NCBI RefSeq assembly: GCF_024172095.1
Contig: NZ_JAMZDX010000007.1
Coordinates: forward strand, 434,001 to 498,000
Length of the DNA stretch: 64,000 nt
Reading direction: 5' to 3'
Source: Kitasatospora cinereorecta
Lineage (GTDB): Bacteria > Actinomycetota > Actinomycetes > Streptomycetales > Streptomycetaceae
Shown here: piece after piece, positions 32,518-41,948 of the stretch
How the letters are laid out: every line of letters starts with the position of its first letter
How positions within the stretch are numbered: position 1 is the first letter of the stretch
Notes under the pieces: model-generated
Seen by the model: the letters and a program-made list of their open reading frames with translations, nothing else
Database searches by the model: none
Told to the model about the DNA's origin: nothing
Program-made: the position numbers and the translations under genes

Positions 32518-33609
32518 GTGGAGACGATCACGCGCCCGGTGGAACACGCCCTCGGTACCCTCCTCTCCGACCCGGTCGACCTCGGCGGCAGCCGGCGCAG
32601 CACCGTGCTGCGCTGCCGGACGGCCGACGGGGACACGGTGATCGTCAAGGCCTTCGACCCCGAACCCGACACCCTGCGCGGCTTCACCGCCGAGGCGGCC
32701 GGACTCTCCCTCGGCCTCGCCGGCCCCGAACTGCTCGCCGTCCTCCCGCACGCACCGCGACCGACCCTCGTCATGCGCGACCTCGGCACCGCACCCACCC
32801 TCGCCGACCTGCTCCTCGGCGACGACCCGGAAGCCGTCCGCGCCGGACTGCTCGCCTGGGCCCGCGGACTCGGCCGTCTCGGTGCCGGCTCCGTCGACAG
32901 TCGTGAACGCTTCGACCGGCTCGTCGCCCGCTACGCCACCGAACGGCCCATCTGGGCCGAGGCCTCCTGGATCGCCGACGACGCCGAACGCCTCCCCCCG
33001 CTGCTCGAGGCCGCCGGCCTCACCGTCCCGGCCGGACTCGCCGACGAACTGGCCCGGATCGGCACCGCCGGCGGCGACCGGTACCCGGCCTTCACCCCCG
33101 GCGACACCTGCCCCGACAACAACCTGATCACCCCGGACGGCCTGCGCCTCATCGACTTCGAGACCTGCGGCTACCAGTCCGTCTTCCTGACCGCCGCCTA
33201 CTGCCGGATGCCCTTCTCCACCTGCTGGTGCGTCTTCGATCTCCCCGAGGACCTGGCCCGCGAAGCCGAACACGCCTACCGGACGGAGATCGTCGGCCAC
33301 TACCCCGACCTCGCCCAGGACGCGGTCTGGGAAGCCGGCATGCGGCAGGCCGCCGTCGTGTGGACGGTCGACATCACGGTCCGACTGCTGCCGCTGAGCG
33401 TCGAGGACCGCCCCATGCACCGCACCCGGCGACCCGTCGGCACCGTACGCCAACTGCTCACCCACCGCTGGCGCAAGGCCGCCGGCCTCACCGAGTACCC
33501 GGCCTTCGCCGCCACCATGGACCTCCTCCTCACCCGCATCGCCGCCGCCTGGGACAACCCTCCGCTCCCCGGCTACCCGGCCCTCACAGTGGCGCGTCCG
33601 GAGCGCTAG
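32518..33609 (+). CDS. kinase-like (APH fold) protein with altered catalytic loop
   Basis: The protein has 363 residues. The N-terminal lobe has TVLRCRTADGDTVIVKAFDPE (Lys), then EAAGLSLGLAGPELLA. The catalytic loop reads FTPGDTCPDNNLITPDGLRLIDFE. The usual His of H-x-D-x4-N is replaced by Gly (GDTCPDNN), but the Asp, Asn and the metal-binding D-F-E remain. Such variants occur in functional small-molecule kinases as well as pseudokinases. It has no membrane segments. The GTG start has CAGCAT about 6 nt upstream, a weak -10 match. The substrate is unknown. Confidence 0.75.
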   Translation: METITRPVEHALGTLLSDPVDLGGSRRSTVLRCRTADGDTVIVKAFDPEPDTLRGFTAEAAGLSLGLAGPELLAVLPHAPRPTLVMRDLGTAPTLADLLLGDDPEAVRAGLLAWARGLGRLGAGSVDSRERFDRLVARYATERPIWAEASWIADDAERLPPLLEAAGLTVPAGLADELARIGTAGGDRYPAFTPGDTCPDNNLITPDGLRLIDFETCGYQSVFLTAAYCRMPFSTCWCVFDLPEDLAREAEHAYRTEIVGHYPDLAQDAVWEAGMRQAAVVWTVDITVRLLPLSVEDRPMHRTRRPVGTVRQLLTHRWRKAAGLTEYPAFAATMDLLLTRIAAAWDNPPLPGYPALTVARPER

Positions 33610-33727
33610 GCCCGGCACCTGCGGTGCTCGATCGCGTCCGCAGACGCGACGTCCGTCCGGCCCCGTAGAACCTCGGGTGGCGTGCCCCCCTAGGATCCTC
33701 ACGTCGCAGCAGATGAAGGGGCGGATC

Positions 33728-34978
33728 ATGGGCGTGGGGACGTGGTGGCGTACGCAGCGGGCACGGACTCTGATGGACCGGAGCCTGCACGACCTGCGGT
33801 CGGGGCGGTTCGGTGAGGCCGAGGCCGCCGCGCGCGAGGCCGCGAACATCCGTGCCGAGGTGCTCGGGCCGGCGGCGCCGCAGACCCTCGCCTGCCGTCT
33901 GGTCGTCGCCAGGGCCCTGTACTTCCAGCAGCGGTGGGCGGCGACCGAACAGGAGGTGCGTGAGTGCCTGGCGCTGAGCACCGCGACGGGGACGGGCAGT
34001 CCGGTGGTCGCGCAACTGCGCACGCTGCTGGCGTCGACGCTGTGTCAGGCCTGCCGGTTGGCGGAGGCCGAGACCGAGGCCCGGGCGGCGATCGCCGCAC
34101 GTCCTGAGGGCGCCGATCCGGGCGAGGAGACCCCCCACGATGTCCTCGCCATGGTGCTCGGTGACCAGGGACACCACGCCGAAGCAGCCGAGCTGTTGGA
34201 GACCATTGCCGCCGCGCGAGCGAGCAGGGCCGGGGCCGGGCATCCGCTGGTCCTCAAGGGGCGCAGCGACCGCCTCCAGTGTCTGGCCTACCTGGGACGC
34301 CACGAGGAGTTCGACGTGGAGGCGGATGCGCTCCGGGCCGCAGCAGCCGAGCTTCCGGGCGTGAACGGAGTGCTGGTGAGCTTGGCGGTGGCCAACGCCA
34401 GGGCGTTCAGCCTCAACCTCCGAGGACGCTTCCCGGAAGCAGTGGACGTGTTGGGTCCCGCCTTGGCGAAGTCCCGACAGGGGCTGCGGGCGGACCGGTT
34501 CGAGCGGGTGCTGCGCCTCGGCCTGGCCCGCGCGCTGACCGGCCAGGGGCAGGCCGAGGCCGCCATCGAGGAGGTCGAGGCGGCCCAGACGCTCTACGAC
34601 CGAAGGCCGCAGGTGGGGCACGACCTGAGCGCGATTCACCTGGCCAGGGCCGATGCCCTGCTCGCCCTCGGGCGGGCGGCCGAGGCGGAACAGGAATCGC
34701 GGCGCTGCCTGACCGTGTGCGAGCAGTCCATCGGAGCGCGGCACCACCGCACCCTGGAGGCCCGGACCGTCCTCGGCGAAGCCCTGGCCGCAACCGGCCG
34801 CACCGCAGAGGCGACCGCCTGCCTCGACGCCGTCGCCACCGACTGGGACACGCACTTCGGCAGCGGCCACCACGGGACCGTACGGGCGCGGACGGCACTG
34901 CAGTCCGTCGGCACGCCGGGCTGGGCGAGGCACGGTCAGGTGACGACCGGCGGGTGCGCCGCTGCCCGGGATGCCTAG
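33728..34978 (+). CDS. tetratricopeptide-repeat protein
   Basis: The protein has 416 residues that are nearly all alpha-helical with about eight TPR-like repeats: RSGRFGEAEAAAREAANIRAEVLGP, CRLAEAETEARAAIAARPEG, GHHAEAAELLETIAAARASRAG, GRFPEAVDVLGPALAKSR, GQAEAAIEEVEAAQTLYD, GRAAEAEQESRRCLTVCEQSIG and GRTAEATACLDAVATDWDTHFG. The long-repeat type with a conserved G/H pattern resembles the NB-ARC/AfsR TPR tails, but no NTPase or DNA-binding part is present. ATG 33728 is preceded by AAGGGG; an earlier in-frame ATG at 33713 is possible. It overlaps the convergent acylphosphatase gene by 4 nt. Confidence 0.85.
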   Translation: MGVGTWWRTQRARTLMDRSLHDLRSGRFGEAEAAAREAANIRAEVLGPAAPQTLACRLVVARALYFQQRWAATEQEVRECLALSTATGTGSPVVAQLRTLLASTLCQACRLAEAETEARAAIAARPEGADPGEETPHDVLAMVLGDQGHHAEAAELLETIAAARASRAGAGHPLVLKGRSDRLQCLAYLGRHEEFDVEADALRAAAAELPGVNGVLVSLAVANARAFSLNLRGRFPEAVDVLGPALAKSRQGLRADRFERVLRLGLARALTGQGQAEAAIEEVEAAQTLYDRRPQVGHDLSAIHLARADALLALGRAAEAEQESRRCLTVCEQSIGARHHRTLEARTVLGEALAATGRTAEATACLDAVATDWDTHFGSGHHGTVRARTALQSVGTPGWARHGQVTTGGCAAARDA

Positions 34979-35244
34979 AGGGTGACCGCGAAGTGGGTGA
35001 GGCCTTCGGGTGGCTCTTCGGTGACGTCGACGTGGTCGACGGCCGAGCGGCTGGAGCCGCGGCCGCACCAGGCGACCATGCGTTCCACCGCTTCGCGTTC
35101 GCCCTCGAAGACGGCCTCCACCCGGCCGTCGGGGAGGTTGCGGACCCAGCCGGCCACGCCGAGGCCGGCAGCCTCGCGGCGGCAGGTGTCGCGGTAGAAC
35201 ACGCCCTGGACCAGCCCCGAGACGAGTACCCGTCGACGGATCAC
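34975..35244 (-). CDS. acyP: acylphosphatase
   Basis: The protein has 89 residues. The catalytic pattern RVLVSGLVQGVFYRDTCRREA contains the phosphate-binding Arg; GVAGWVRNLPDGRVEAVFEG contains the catalytic Asn; the end GLTHFAVTL is the normal C-terminal strand. It hydrolyses carboxyl-phosphate bonds such as acetyl phosphate in the cytosol. GTG 35244 has GGTGGAGGTGA upstream. The MFS gene lies 59 nt upstream on the same strand. Confidence 0.95.
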   Translation of the reverse strand: MIRRRVLVSGLVQGVFYRDTCRREAAGLGVAGWVRNLPDGRVEAVFEGEREAVERMVAWCGRGSSRSAVDHVDVTEEPPEGLTHFAVTL

Positions 35245-35303
35245 GCCGTTGTCACCTCCACCTGTTCCAGCCCGGTATACCGCAGGGGGCGGTCCGGCCG
35301 CGG

Positions 35304-36527
35304 TCACGACACCGCGGCGCCGGCGGGGAGGCTCAGCCGTCGCCCGAACGGGCGCCAGGCCACCACGGTCAGCGCCGCCATCACCACCGCCGACACCCAG
35401 AACGGTCCGGTGATGCCGAGCAGCCGGGCGAGCGGGCCACCGATCAGTGAACCGAGGGCGAAGCCGCCGATCCCGATCATGAGGAAGACGCTCTGGACGC
35501 GGCCGCGCAGTTCGTCGGGGACAGCCCGCTGACGCAGGGTCTGGTCCACCGAGTTCCACACCGAGCCGTGGGCGCCGAACACCAGCAGGACCGGGCCGGC
35601 GACGGCGGCGGTGCCGGCGAGGGCCAGTCCGAGGTGGGTCAGTGACTCGATCACCAGTCCGGCGCGGAGCAGGACGGAGGTGGAGAACCGCTCCTGAAGA
35701 CGCGGCGCGACCAGTGAGCCGGCCATCCCTCCGACCGCGATGGCGGTCAGCAGCACGCTGTACCCGAAGCCGGACAGGCCCAGGTGCCGGCGGCAGTACA
35801 GGACCATGACGGAGAAGCCCGCCATCAGGGTGATGTTCATCAGGCACAGGGCCAGCGAGAGGGTGCGGATCGCCGGTTCGCGCCAGAGCCAGCGTACGCC
35901 CGCGAGGATGTCGGCGGCGACCGAGGCCCGCGGGGCCGCCGGGCCGGCCGGCGGGGTCGAGGCCGGCCGGCGAAGCGCCGCCATCAGCACCGCGGAGAGG
36001 GCGAAGGTGACGGCGTTGACGGTGATCGGCAGGCCCGCGGCCACGCCGAACAGGGCTGCGCCCAGCGGCGGGCCGACGAAGCGGTTGAGCAGGAAGTAGG
36101 CGCTCTGCATCCGGGAGTTGGCGAGCGGCAGGTCGGCGGAGTCCACCACCGAGGGGATCATCGCCGAGGACGCGTTGTCGCCGAGCGTCTCGCAGCAGCC
36201 CAGCAGGAAGCCGAGGCCGTACACCAGCGGGATCGACACCGCGTGCCGGTAGACCGCGAGGGCGAGGACGGCGATCACCAGGGCCCGGCCGGCGTCCATC
36301 GCCACGGCGAGACGGCGGCGGTCGACCCGGTCCACCACGACGCCGCTGAGCAGCGAGAACAGCAGCCACGGGAGCTGCTGGGCGAACACCGCGAGGCCGA
36401 CCAGGACCGGGTCGGTGGTCAGCGAGGAGACCAGCAGCGGTGCGGCCGCGGCCGCGATGCCGTTGCCGAGGTTCGCCACGGCGGAGGCCGCCCAGAGTGT
36501 GTGGAACTCCCTGCCCAGCCGCGTCAC
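35304..36527 (-). CDS. MFS transporter (EntS/MFS_3-like)
   Basis: The protein has 407 residues with about 12 membrane helices. Motif A-like sequence SGVVVDRVDRRRLAVAMDAGRAL lies between helices 2 and 3. PAMIPSVVD-type and LANSRMQSAYFLLNRFVGPPLGAALFG segments place it in the EntS-type subgroup that exports siderophores or drugs. GTG 36527 has GGAAGGA 7 nt upstream. The substrate cannot be read; no siderophore genes are adjacent. It is divergent from the FUSC-like gene. Confidence 0.9.
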   Translation of the reverse strand: MTRLGREFHTLWAASAVANLGNGIAAAAAPLLVSSLTTDPVLVGLAVFAQQLPWLLFSLLSGVVVDRVDRRRLAVAMDAGRALVIAVLALAVYRHAVSIPLVYGLGFLLGCCETLGDNASSAMIPSVVDSADLPLANSRMQSAYFLLNRFVGPPLGAALFGVAAGLPITVNAVTFALSAVLMAALRRPASTPPAGPAAPRASVAADILAGVRWLWREPAIRTLSLALCLMNITLMAGFSVMVLYCRRHLGLSGFGYSVLLTAIAVGGMAGSLVAPRLQERFSTSVLLRAGLVIESLTHLGLALAGTAAVAGPVLLVFGAHGSVWNSVDQTLRQRAVPDELRGRVQSVFLMIGIGGFALGSLIGGPLARLLGITGPFWVSAVVMAALTVVAWRPFGRRLSLPAGAAVS

Positions 36528-36728
36528 GCCGCCGTCCTTCCGTTCGGGTCCGCACCGTTTCAACGAACCGGCCGACCTTAGCCGGGCGGGGCCGGAGCGC
36601 GCGCCCGATTTTCGCGGGTGCCGGCACCCGGGGGGCGGCGGCGGACATCCGGGTGTAACCGGGGCGAAGCAGGCGCGTCAAGCGGAGGGGGTAGCGTCCG
36701 GGGTGAGCGTCCGTCACCGAGGAGGAGG

Positions 36729-38669
36729 ACCGTGCACCGCCCCGAGGCAGCCCGCTGGCTCAAGCATCCGTTGCGCTGGCAGCGCGGACCGGTCTCCGGG
36801 GCGGCGGTCGTCCGCGGCGCGCTCGGCATGGGACCGCTGCTGGCGGTCGGCGTGGCGTCCGGGCATCCGCGGGAGGCGGTGCTCGCGGGGCTCGGTGCGA
36901 TGTTCGCCGGCATCAACGACCGGCCCGGGACGTGGCGGGCCGGGGTGCTGCAGATGGGTGTCCCGGCGGTCGGCGGCGCACTCGGCGTGCTGCTGGGCGT
37001 GGCCGGGGCAGAGGCGGGCTGGTGGGCGGTGCCGCTGCTCGCGGTGGTCGCCGTGGCGTCCGGAGCGGTGAGCGTGGCCGGGCCGGTGGGCTCGGCGGCG
37101 GCGGTGCAACTGCTGGTGTTCGCGGCGGTGGGCAGCGGGATGCCGCTGGCGGTGCCGGCCTGGGTCAAGGCGGGCTGCTACCTGGCGGGCGCCGGCTGGA
37201 TCGTCCTGCTGCGGGTGGCGTGGGCGGGTGCCGTGCACGGCCGTCCGACGGCGCCGGGCCGGTCCGGCGGTGGCGGCGGGGCGGGGGAGCGGTTGGCGGT
37301 GGCGGCGGTGTTCGACGCGCTCGGGGACGCGCTGGCAGCGGTCGGGACGGCGGACGCGGAGTCCGCCCGGCGGCGGTTGACGGCGGCCCTCGATCGGGCG
37401 GACGAGGCGCTGTGGCTGCGCAGCCGACTCCCGGTGCCGTGGGAGCGGCGCGCGGGGCGGCGACGGCCGGCGGAGCGGTTCGGCGCGGCGGCGGCGCTGT
37501 GCGAGGCGGCGGTGGCCCTGCTGTGGGAGGGCGAGCGGCTGCCGGAGCGGGTGACGGAGGGGCCGCGCCGCCTCGCGGAGGCGGTCCGCAACGACGGGGT
37601 GCCCGGGCCGCTGCCGACCCCGGTCGCCGACAGTCCCGCCCGGATCGCCTTCGACGAGGCGGTCCTGGCGGCCGGGCTGGTGTTCGGTGGCGGCTCCGCG
37701 GCGGCGACGGCGCAGGCGCCGGGCACCGGCCGGTTCCGGCGCGGTGTGGCGGTGTGGGGACCGGCGGGTCGGGAGTACGGCCTGCGGGTGGGCGTGTGCG
37801 TCGGGGCGAGCACGGCGGTGGCGCTGGTGCTGCGGGCCGACCACTGGTACTGGCTGCCGGCGACCGCCGCGTTCCTGGTGAAGCCGGACTACGGCCCGCT
37901 GTTCTCCCGGGTGGTGAACCGGTTCGCCGGTACGGCGGTCGGTGTGCTGGCGTTCGCGGCCCTGGCCGCCGCGGTGTCGTTCGCGGCGCCCGGCAGCGGG
38001 TGGTGGGGGCCGGTCGCGGCGGTGACCGCGGCCGGGCTGCTGATGCCCCTCGCGGTCCGGCACTTCGCCTTCCAGACGGCGGTGGTGACCCTCGCCGTGC
38101 TGGCCTTCGTCACGCTCGGCGGGGACACCCAGGCGGCCGCGGCCCGGCTCGCGGACACCGCGATCGCCTGCGCCATCGTCCTGCTGGTCGGGCACCTGCC
38201 GCGGCTGGTGGACACCCGGGCCCGGGTCGGCCACCGGACCGCGCACGCGCTGCGGCACACCCTGCGCTACCTGGAGCACGTCATCACCGCGCCCGCGCAC
38301 GGACGCGACCCCCGGCAGCGGGCGGACCTGCGCCGGGCGGCGTACCACGCCCTGGCCGAGGCGCGCGCCGCCGCCGAGAGCGCCGCAGCGGAGCTGCGCA
38401 CCCGGCCGGACCCGGACTGGCTGCGGATCGCCGCCGGCGCCGAGCGGATCGCCGACGCGGCGACGGCCTGCGCGGTCCGGCTGGAGCACGGTGCGCCGGT
38501 GCCCGGGCAGGAGACGGTGCGTCGGGTGACGGCCGTGCTCGCCGAGGTGGCCGCCGTGGTGGACGGGACGGGCGGGCGGGTGGTGGTGGCGGGCGATGCC
38601 GAGGGGTGCCTGACCCTGGACGGGATCCTCGACGAGGCGGAGCGGCTGAGCGTGCTGGCGGCCGGCTGA
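36729..38669 (+). CDS. FUSC family membrane protein
   Basis: The protein has 646 residues. Two blocks of membrane helices (residues ~25-170 and ~345-500) are separated by a soluble helical region (~185-340). This is the duplicated aromatic-acid exporter/FUSC layout: MGPLLAVGVASGHPREAVLAGLGAMFAGI at the start of the first half and TAVALVLRADHWYWLPATAAFLVKPDYGPLFSRVVNR at the start of the second, with the conserved P-D-Y-G. The C-terminus is cytosolic and helical. GGAGGAGGA precedes the GTG. Family members export toxic aromatic carboxylates or similar compounds. Confidence 0.88.
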   Translation, partial: TVHRPEAARWLKHPLRWQRGPVSGAAVVRGALGMGPLLAVGVASGHPREAVLAGLGAMFAGINDRPGTWRAGVLQMGVPAVGGALGVLLGVAGAEAGWWAVPLLAVVAVASGAVSVAGPVGSAAAVQLLVFAAVGSGMPLAVPAWVKAGCYLAGAGWIVLLRVAWAGAVHGRPTAPGRSGGGGGAGERLAVAAVFDALGDALAAVGTADAESARRRLTAALDRADEALWLRSRLPVPWERRAGRRRPAERFGAAAALCEAAVALLWEGERLPERVTEGPRRLAEAVRNDGVPGPLPTPVADSPARIAFDEAVLAAGLVFGGGSAAATAQAPGTGRFRRGVAVWGPAGREYGLRVGVCVGASTAVALVLRADHWYWLPATAAFLVKPDYGPLFSRVVNRFAGTAVGVLAFAALAAAVSFAAPGSGWWGPVAAVTAAGLLMPLAVRHFAFQTAVVTLAVLAFVTLGGDTQAAAARLADTAIACAIVLLVGHLPRLVDTRARVGHRTAHALRHTLRYLEHVITAPAHGRDPRQRADLRRAAYHALAEARAAAESAAAELRTRPDPDWLRIAAGAERIADAATACAVRLEHGAPVPGQETVRRVTAVLAEVAAVVDGTGGRVVVAGDAEGCLTLDGILDEAERLSVLAAG

Positions 38670-38685
38670 ACGGTGTACCGGCCTT

Positions 38686-38715
38686 CCCGGTGGGCCGTGG
38701 CGGCGGCCCACCGGG
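38686..38715. terminator. bidirectional terminator stem-loop
   Basis: An 11-bp perfect stem CCCGGTGGGCC / GGCCCACCGGG with an 8-nt loop, between the convergent FUSC and M1 peptidase genes. Confidence 0.75.
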
Positions 38716-38725
38716 TGGCGGGGGG

Positions 38726-40207
38726 TCAGCGGTGGTCGGCCTCGTGGATCTTCTGCCAGGAGCGGGGTTCGGCCGGGGCGGGGGCGGCGGCGAGGGCGGT
38801 GGTCGCGGGGCCCGGGCCGGCGGCCGGCCGGGCGGGGGTGAACAGCCAGGTGTCGAGGAGCGGGCCGAGCGGCTTGCCGGAGATCCGTTCGGCGAAGGAG
38901 CGGAACTGGTCGAGGGTGGCGTTGCCGTAGCGGTGCTCGGCGGGCCAGCCCTTGAGGATGAGGAAGAAGGCGTCGTCGCCGACGGCGACCCGCAGCGCCT
39001 GGACGGCGGCCGCGCCCCGGTCGTAGACGGCGATGTCGAACTGGGCGTCCGGGCCGGGGTCGCCGGGCTTCACGGTCCAGAACGGGTCGTCGGCGGGGTG
39101 CGAGGCGTAGACGTAGTCGGCGAGTTCCTGGGCGGTGCCCTCGTTCTCGTGCTCGGACCACATCCACTGGGCGTACCGGGCGAAGCCCTCGTTGAGCCAG
39201 ATGTCGCTCCAGCGGTCGAGGGAGACGCTGTCGCCGTACCACTGGTGGGCGAGTTCGTGGACGACGACGGAGGTGTTGGAGCCGGCGGCGAACTGCGCGG
39301 GGCTGTAGAAGACCCGGGTCTGGGCCTCCAGGGCGAAGTGGGTGGTCACGTTGGGCACGTAGCCGCCCACCGAGTCGAAGGGGTACGGGCCGAGGTAGCC
39401 GCTCAGCCAGTCGACCAGTTCGCCGGTGCGCTCGACGCTGGCCCGGGCGGCGCCGTCGTTGGCGCCGAGGTCGCGGCTGTAGGCGTTGAGCACGGGCAGG
39501 CCGCTCGCGGTGGTGCCGGTGGTGATGTCGAACCGGCCGAGGGCGAGGGTGGCGAGGTAGGTGGCCTGCGGGCGGTCCTGGCGCCAGCTGTAGCGGGTCC
39601 AGCCGAGCTGGGAGCGCTGGGAGACCAGGAGGCCGTTGCTGATCGCCTGGGTGCCGTCGGGCACCAGGACGGAGACGTCGAAGGTGGCCTTGTCGGAGGG
39701 GTGGTCGTTGCTGGGGAACCACCACCACGCGGACTCGGGTTCGCCCGCGGCCACGCCGCCGTCCGGGGTGCGCAGCCAGGCGGTGAAGCCGTAGCGGCTG
39801 ACCGAGGAGGGCACGCCGGCGTAGCGGACCACCACGGTGGTCCGGCTGCCCTTGGCGAGCGGTGCGGCGGGGGTGACGACCAGTTCCTGCTCGCCGCTGG
39901 TGGTGAAGGCGGCGCGGTGGCCGTCGACCAGGACCTCGCTGACCGGGAGGGCGAAGTCCAGGTCGAAGCGGGAGAGGTCCTGGGTGGCGGTGGCGAGGAT
40001 GGTGGTGGTGCCCTCCAGCCGGTCGGTGGCGGGCTGGTACTTCAGCCGGATGTCGTAGTGGGTGACGTCGTAGCCCCCGTTGCCGTACGTGGGGTAGTAC
40101 GCGTCGCCGGCCCCGGCGGCGCCCGGGGTGGGGGCGGCCGCCGAGGCCGGGGTGGTGAGCAGCAGGACGGCCGAGGCCGCTGCCGCGGCGAGCATCCGTG
40201 TGCGCAC
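38726..40207 (-). CDS. secreted M1 family metallopeptidase
   Basis: The protein has 493 residues. The Sec signal peptide is about 1-24 (RMLAAAAASAVLLLTTPASAAA). An N-terminal beta-domain is followed by the thermolysin-like domain with the zinc site His317-Glu318-x2-His321 (HELAHQWYGD) and Glu340 (LNEGFARY). ALEAQTRVFYSP takes the place of the GxMEN exopeptidase motif, with ALEAQ instead, as is usual in streptomycete secreted members. It is probably an extracellular aminopeptidase. The C-terminus is an Ala/Pro-rich tail. A second M1 enzyme is encoded at 59258. Confidence 0.93.
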   Translation of the reverse strand: MRTRMLAAAAASAVLLLTTPASAAAPTPGAAGAGDAYYPTYGNGGYDVTHYDIRLKYQPATDRLEGTTTILATATQDLSRFDLDFALPVSEVLVDGHRAAFTTSGEQELVVTPAAPLAKGSRTTVVVRYAGVPSSVSRYGFTAWLRTPDGGVAAGEPESAWWWFPSNDHPSDKATFDVSVLVPDGTQAISNGLLVSQRSQLGWTRYSWRQDRPQATYLATLALGRFDITTGTTASGLPVLNAYSRDLGANDGAARASVERTGELVDWLSGYLGPYPFDSVGGYVPNVTTHFALEAQTRVFYSPAQFAAGSNTSVVVHELAHQWYGDSVSLDRWSDIWLNEGFARYAQWMWSEHENEGTAQELADYVYASHPADDPFWTVKPGDPGPDAQFDIAVYDRGAAAVQALRVAVGDDAFFLILKGWPAEHRYGNATLDQFRSFAERISGKPLGPLLDTWLFTPARPAAGPGPATTALAAAPAPAEPRSWQKIHEADHR

Positions 40208-40336
40208 GGGGTCCTCCGATGCGGTCGGGAAGTGGACAGTTGACGGTAAGTCGGAATCCTGTCCCGGCCGCGCCGGTTCGCGCGTGTCGTTATGAAATGT
40301 TCACGTCAAGCAATGGAGTGTCACACCGACGAATGG

Positions 40337-40588
40337 TCACCAGCGCGGAGCCACCTGCTCCCCGGTGGCCGCCGAGCGGACGCTGATCGCCTCGACCGGG
40401 CACATCTCGGCCGCCTCCGTCAGCTCCTCCGAGTCCGCCGCGATGGCCCGCAGCGCTCTCGCGCGGCCGTCCGCCCCCAGCTCCAGGGCGTCCGGCGCGG
40501 TGGCCGCGCACAGGCCGGTGCCCACGCAGCGGATCCGGTCGACCTCGACCCGAACCTCGCCGCCCGCGCCGGGCCCGGCTGCCGTCAC
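40337..40588 (-). CDS. ferredoxin, [3Fe-4S] type
   Basis: The protein has 83 residues. The cluster ligands are Cys-x5-Cys in RIRCVGTGLCAATAPDAL and a third Cys in EMCPVEAISV. This is the three-cysteine pattern of P450-linked actinobacterial ferredoxins. The start GTG overlaps the P450 stop by 4 nt (GTGA), so it is translationally coupled and is the likely electron donor. No ferredoxin reductase is nearby. Confidence 0.94.
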   Translation of the reverse strand: MTAAGPGAGGEVRVEVDRIRCVGTGLCAATAPDALELGADGRARALRAIAADSEELTEAAEMCPVEAISVRSAATGEQVAPRW

Positions 40589-41790
40589 CAGCTCACCTCC
40601 AGCCGCTGCGGACTGCGGGTCAGCAGGCCCTGCCGCCACTCGATCTCCTCGACCGGCAGCGCCAGCCGCAGGCCCGGCAGCCGGCGGGCCAGCTTGTGCA
40701 GGCCGAGCTCCAGCTCCATCCGGGCCAGCCAGGCGCCCAGGCAGTGGTGCGGGCCGGCGCCGAAGGTCAGGCTCGGGGTGCCCAGCGGGGCGAACAGGTC
40801 CGGCGTGCCCTCCGGGTAGACCAGCGGATCGTGATTGGCCGACACCGCGTCCGCCGCCACCACCGCGCCCGCCGGGATCAGCACCCCGCCGATCTCCACG
40901 TCCTCCACCGCCCGGCGCAGCAGACCCGGCAGCACCTCCCGGTCGCCGAGCGGGATCTCCCGCAGCAACTGCTCGGTGGCGGCGCTCGCCGCCTCCGGGT
41001 CGGCGCCGATCCGCCGCCAGGCCGCCCGGTCCTCGTCCAGCAGGTACACCAGCGCGTTGCCGAGCGTGGTCATGGTGGTCTCGTGACCCGCCACCACCAG
41101 GCCGCACACCAGCGAGGTGAGCTGCTCCTCGGTGACGCCGCCGGTCTGGTCGGCGGCCTGCACCAGGCTGGAGACCAGGTCGTCGCCCGGGTTCTTCCGC
41201 CGCTCGACCACCAGTTGGTGGCCGAAGGCGCCGAACTCCCGCATCGCGCCGGCGATCTCCTCTGCGGAGTACGCGGTCGCCGAGAGCGCGTGGTCGCTCC
41301 AGTGGGCCAGCCGCTCGTGGTCCAGGCCCTCCAGGGCCATCAGCCGGCTGATCACCGCCACCGGCAGCTGCCGGGTGAGCGCCGCGACCGCGTCGACCGG
41401 CGGGCCCGCGGCGACCAGGTCCGCGACCAGCTCGTCCACCACCGAGGACACCCACGGCCGCCAGCGCTCGATCGCCCGCGGGGTGAAGGCGCGCTGCACG
41501 GTCCGGCGGATCCGCTGGTGCTCCGGGCCGTCGCTGTTCAGCAGGCTGGCCGGGTCGTCCAGGATGTTCGGGGTCACCATCAGCCGCGGGGCGTCGGCCG
41601 CGTACAGCGAGGCGCGGTTCAGTCGGGGATCGGCCAGCACCTGCCGGACGTCCGCGTGGCGGGTGACCAGCCAGACGGCAGTGCCGGTGGGCAGCGCCGC
41701 CTGCCGGGGCGGACCCGGCTCGACGTGGCGCAGGCAGTGCAGCGGGATGAGCGGCGGTGTGTCGGGCCCCGGGTGGTGCGCGGTGGTCAT
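40585..41790 (-). CDS. cytochrome P450
   Basis: The protein has 401 residues. The I-helix oxygen motif is VAGHETTMTTL and the heme loop is FGAGPHHCLGAWLARMELEL with the thiolate Cys350. EQLLRE (E-x-x-R equivalent) and an HHCLG loop are normal for soluble bacterial P450s. AGGAGG is 4 nt before the ATG. It forms an operon with the ferredoxin gene. No polyketide, peptide or terpene synthase is adjacent, so it may act on a xenobiotic or on a product made elsewhere. Confidence 0.96.
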   Translation of the reverse strand: MTTAHHPGPDTPPLIPLHCLRHVEPGPPRQAALPTGTAVWLVTRHADVRQVLADPRLNRASLYAADAPRLMVTPNILDDPASLLNSDGPEHQRIRRTVQRAFTPRAIERWRPWVSSVVDELVADLVAAGPPVDAVAALTRQLPVAVISRLMALEGLDHERLAHWSDHALSATAYSAEEIAGAMREFGAFGHQLVVERRKNPGDDLVSSLVQAADQTGGVTEEQLTSLVCGLVVAGHETTMTTLGNALVYLLDEDRAAWRRIGADPEAASAATEQLLREIPLGDREVLPGLLRRAVEDVEIGGVLIPAGAVVAADAVSANHDPLVYPEGTPDLFAPLGTPSLTFGAGPHHCLGAWLARMELELGLHKLARRLPGLRLALPVEEIEWRQGLLTRSPQRLEVSW

Positions 41791-41948
41791 CCGTCCTCCT
41801 GGCGGGTACGGCCGAGGGGCTGCGGGACGCAGACCCACTCGACCGTACGGGTGCCGTCGGGGCCGCGAGAAGAACGCAAACCAGCCATCGGCGCCCACCC
41901 CGCCCACCAGGGACGCCCGTCTGCCGCACAGGGCGGACGGGTGGTGGC

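Noticed and set aside
40337..41929. Possible natural-product gene cluster around the P450
   Set aside because: Only a P450-ferredoxin operon is present; the neighbours (DUF2252, M1 peptidase) are not biosynthetic.
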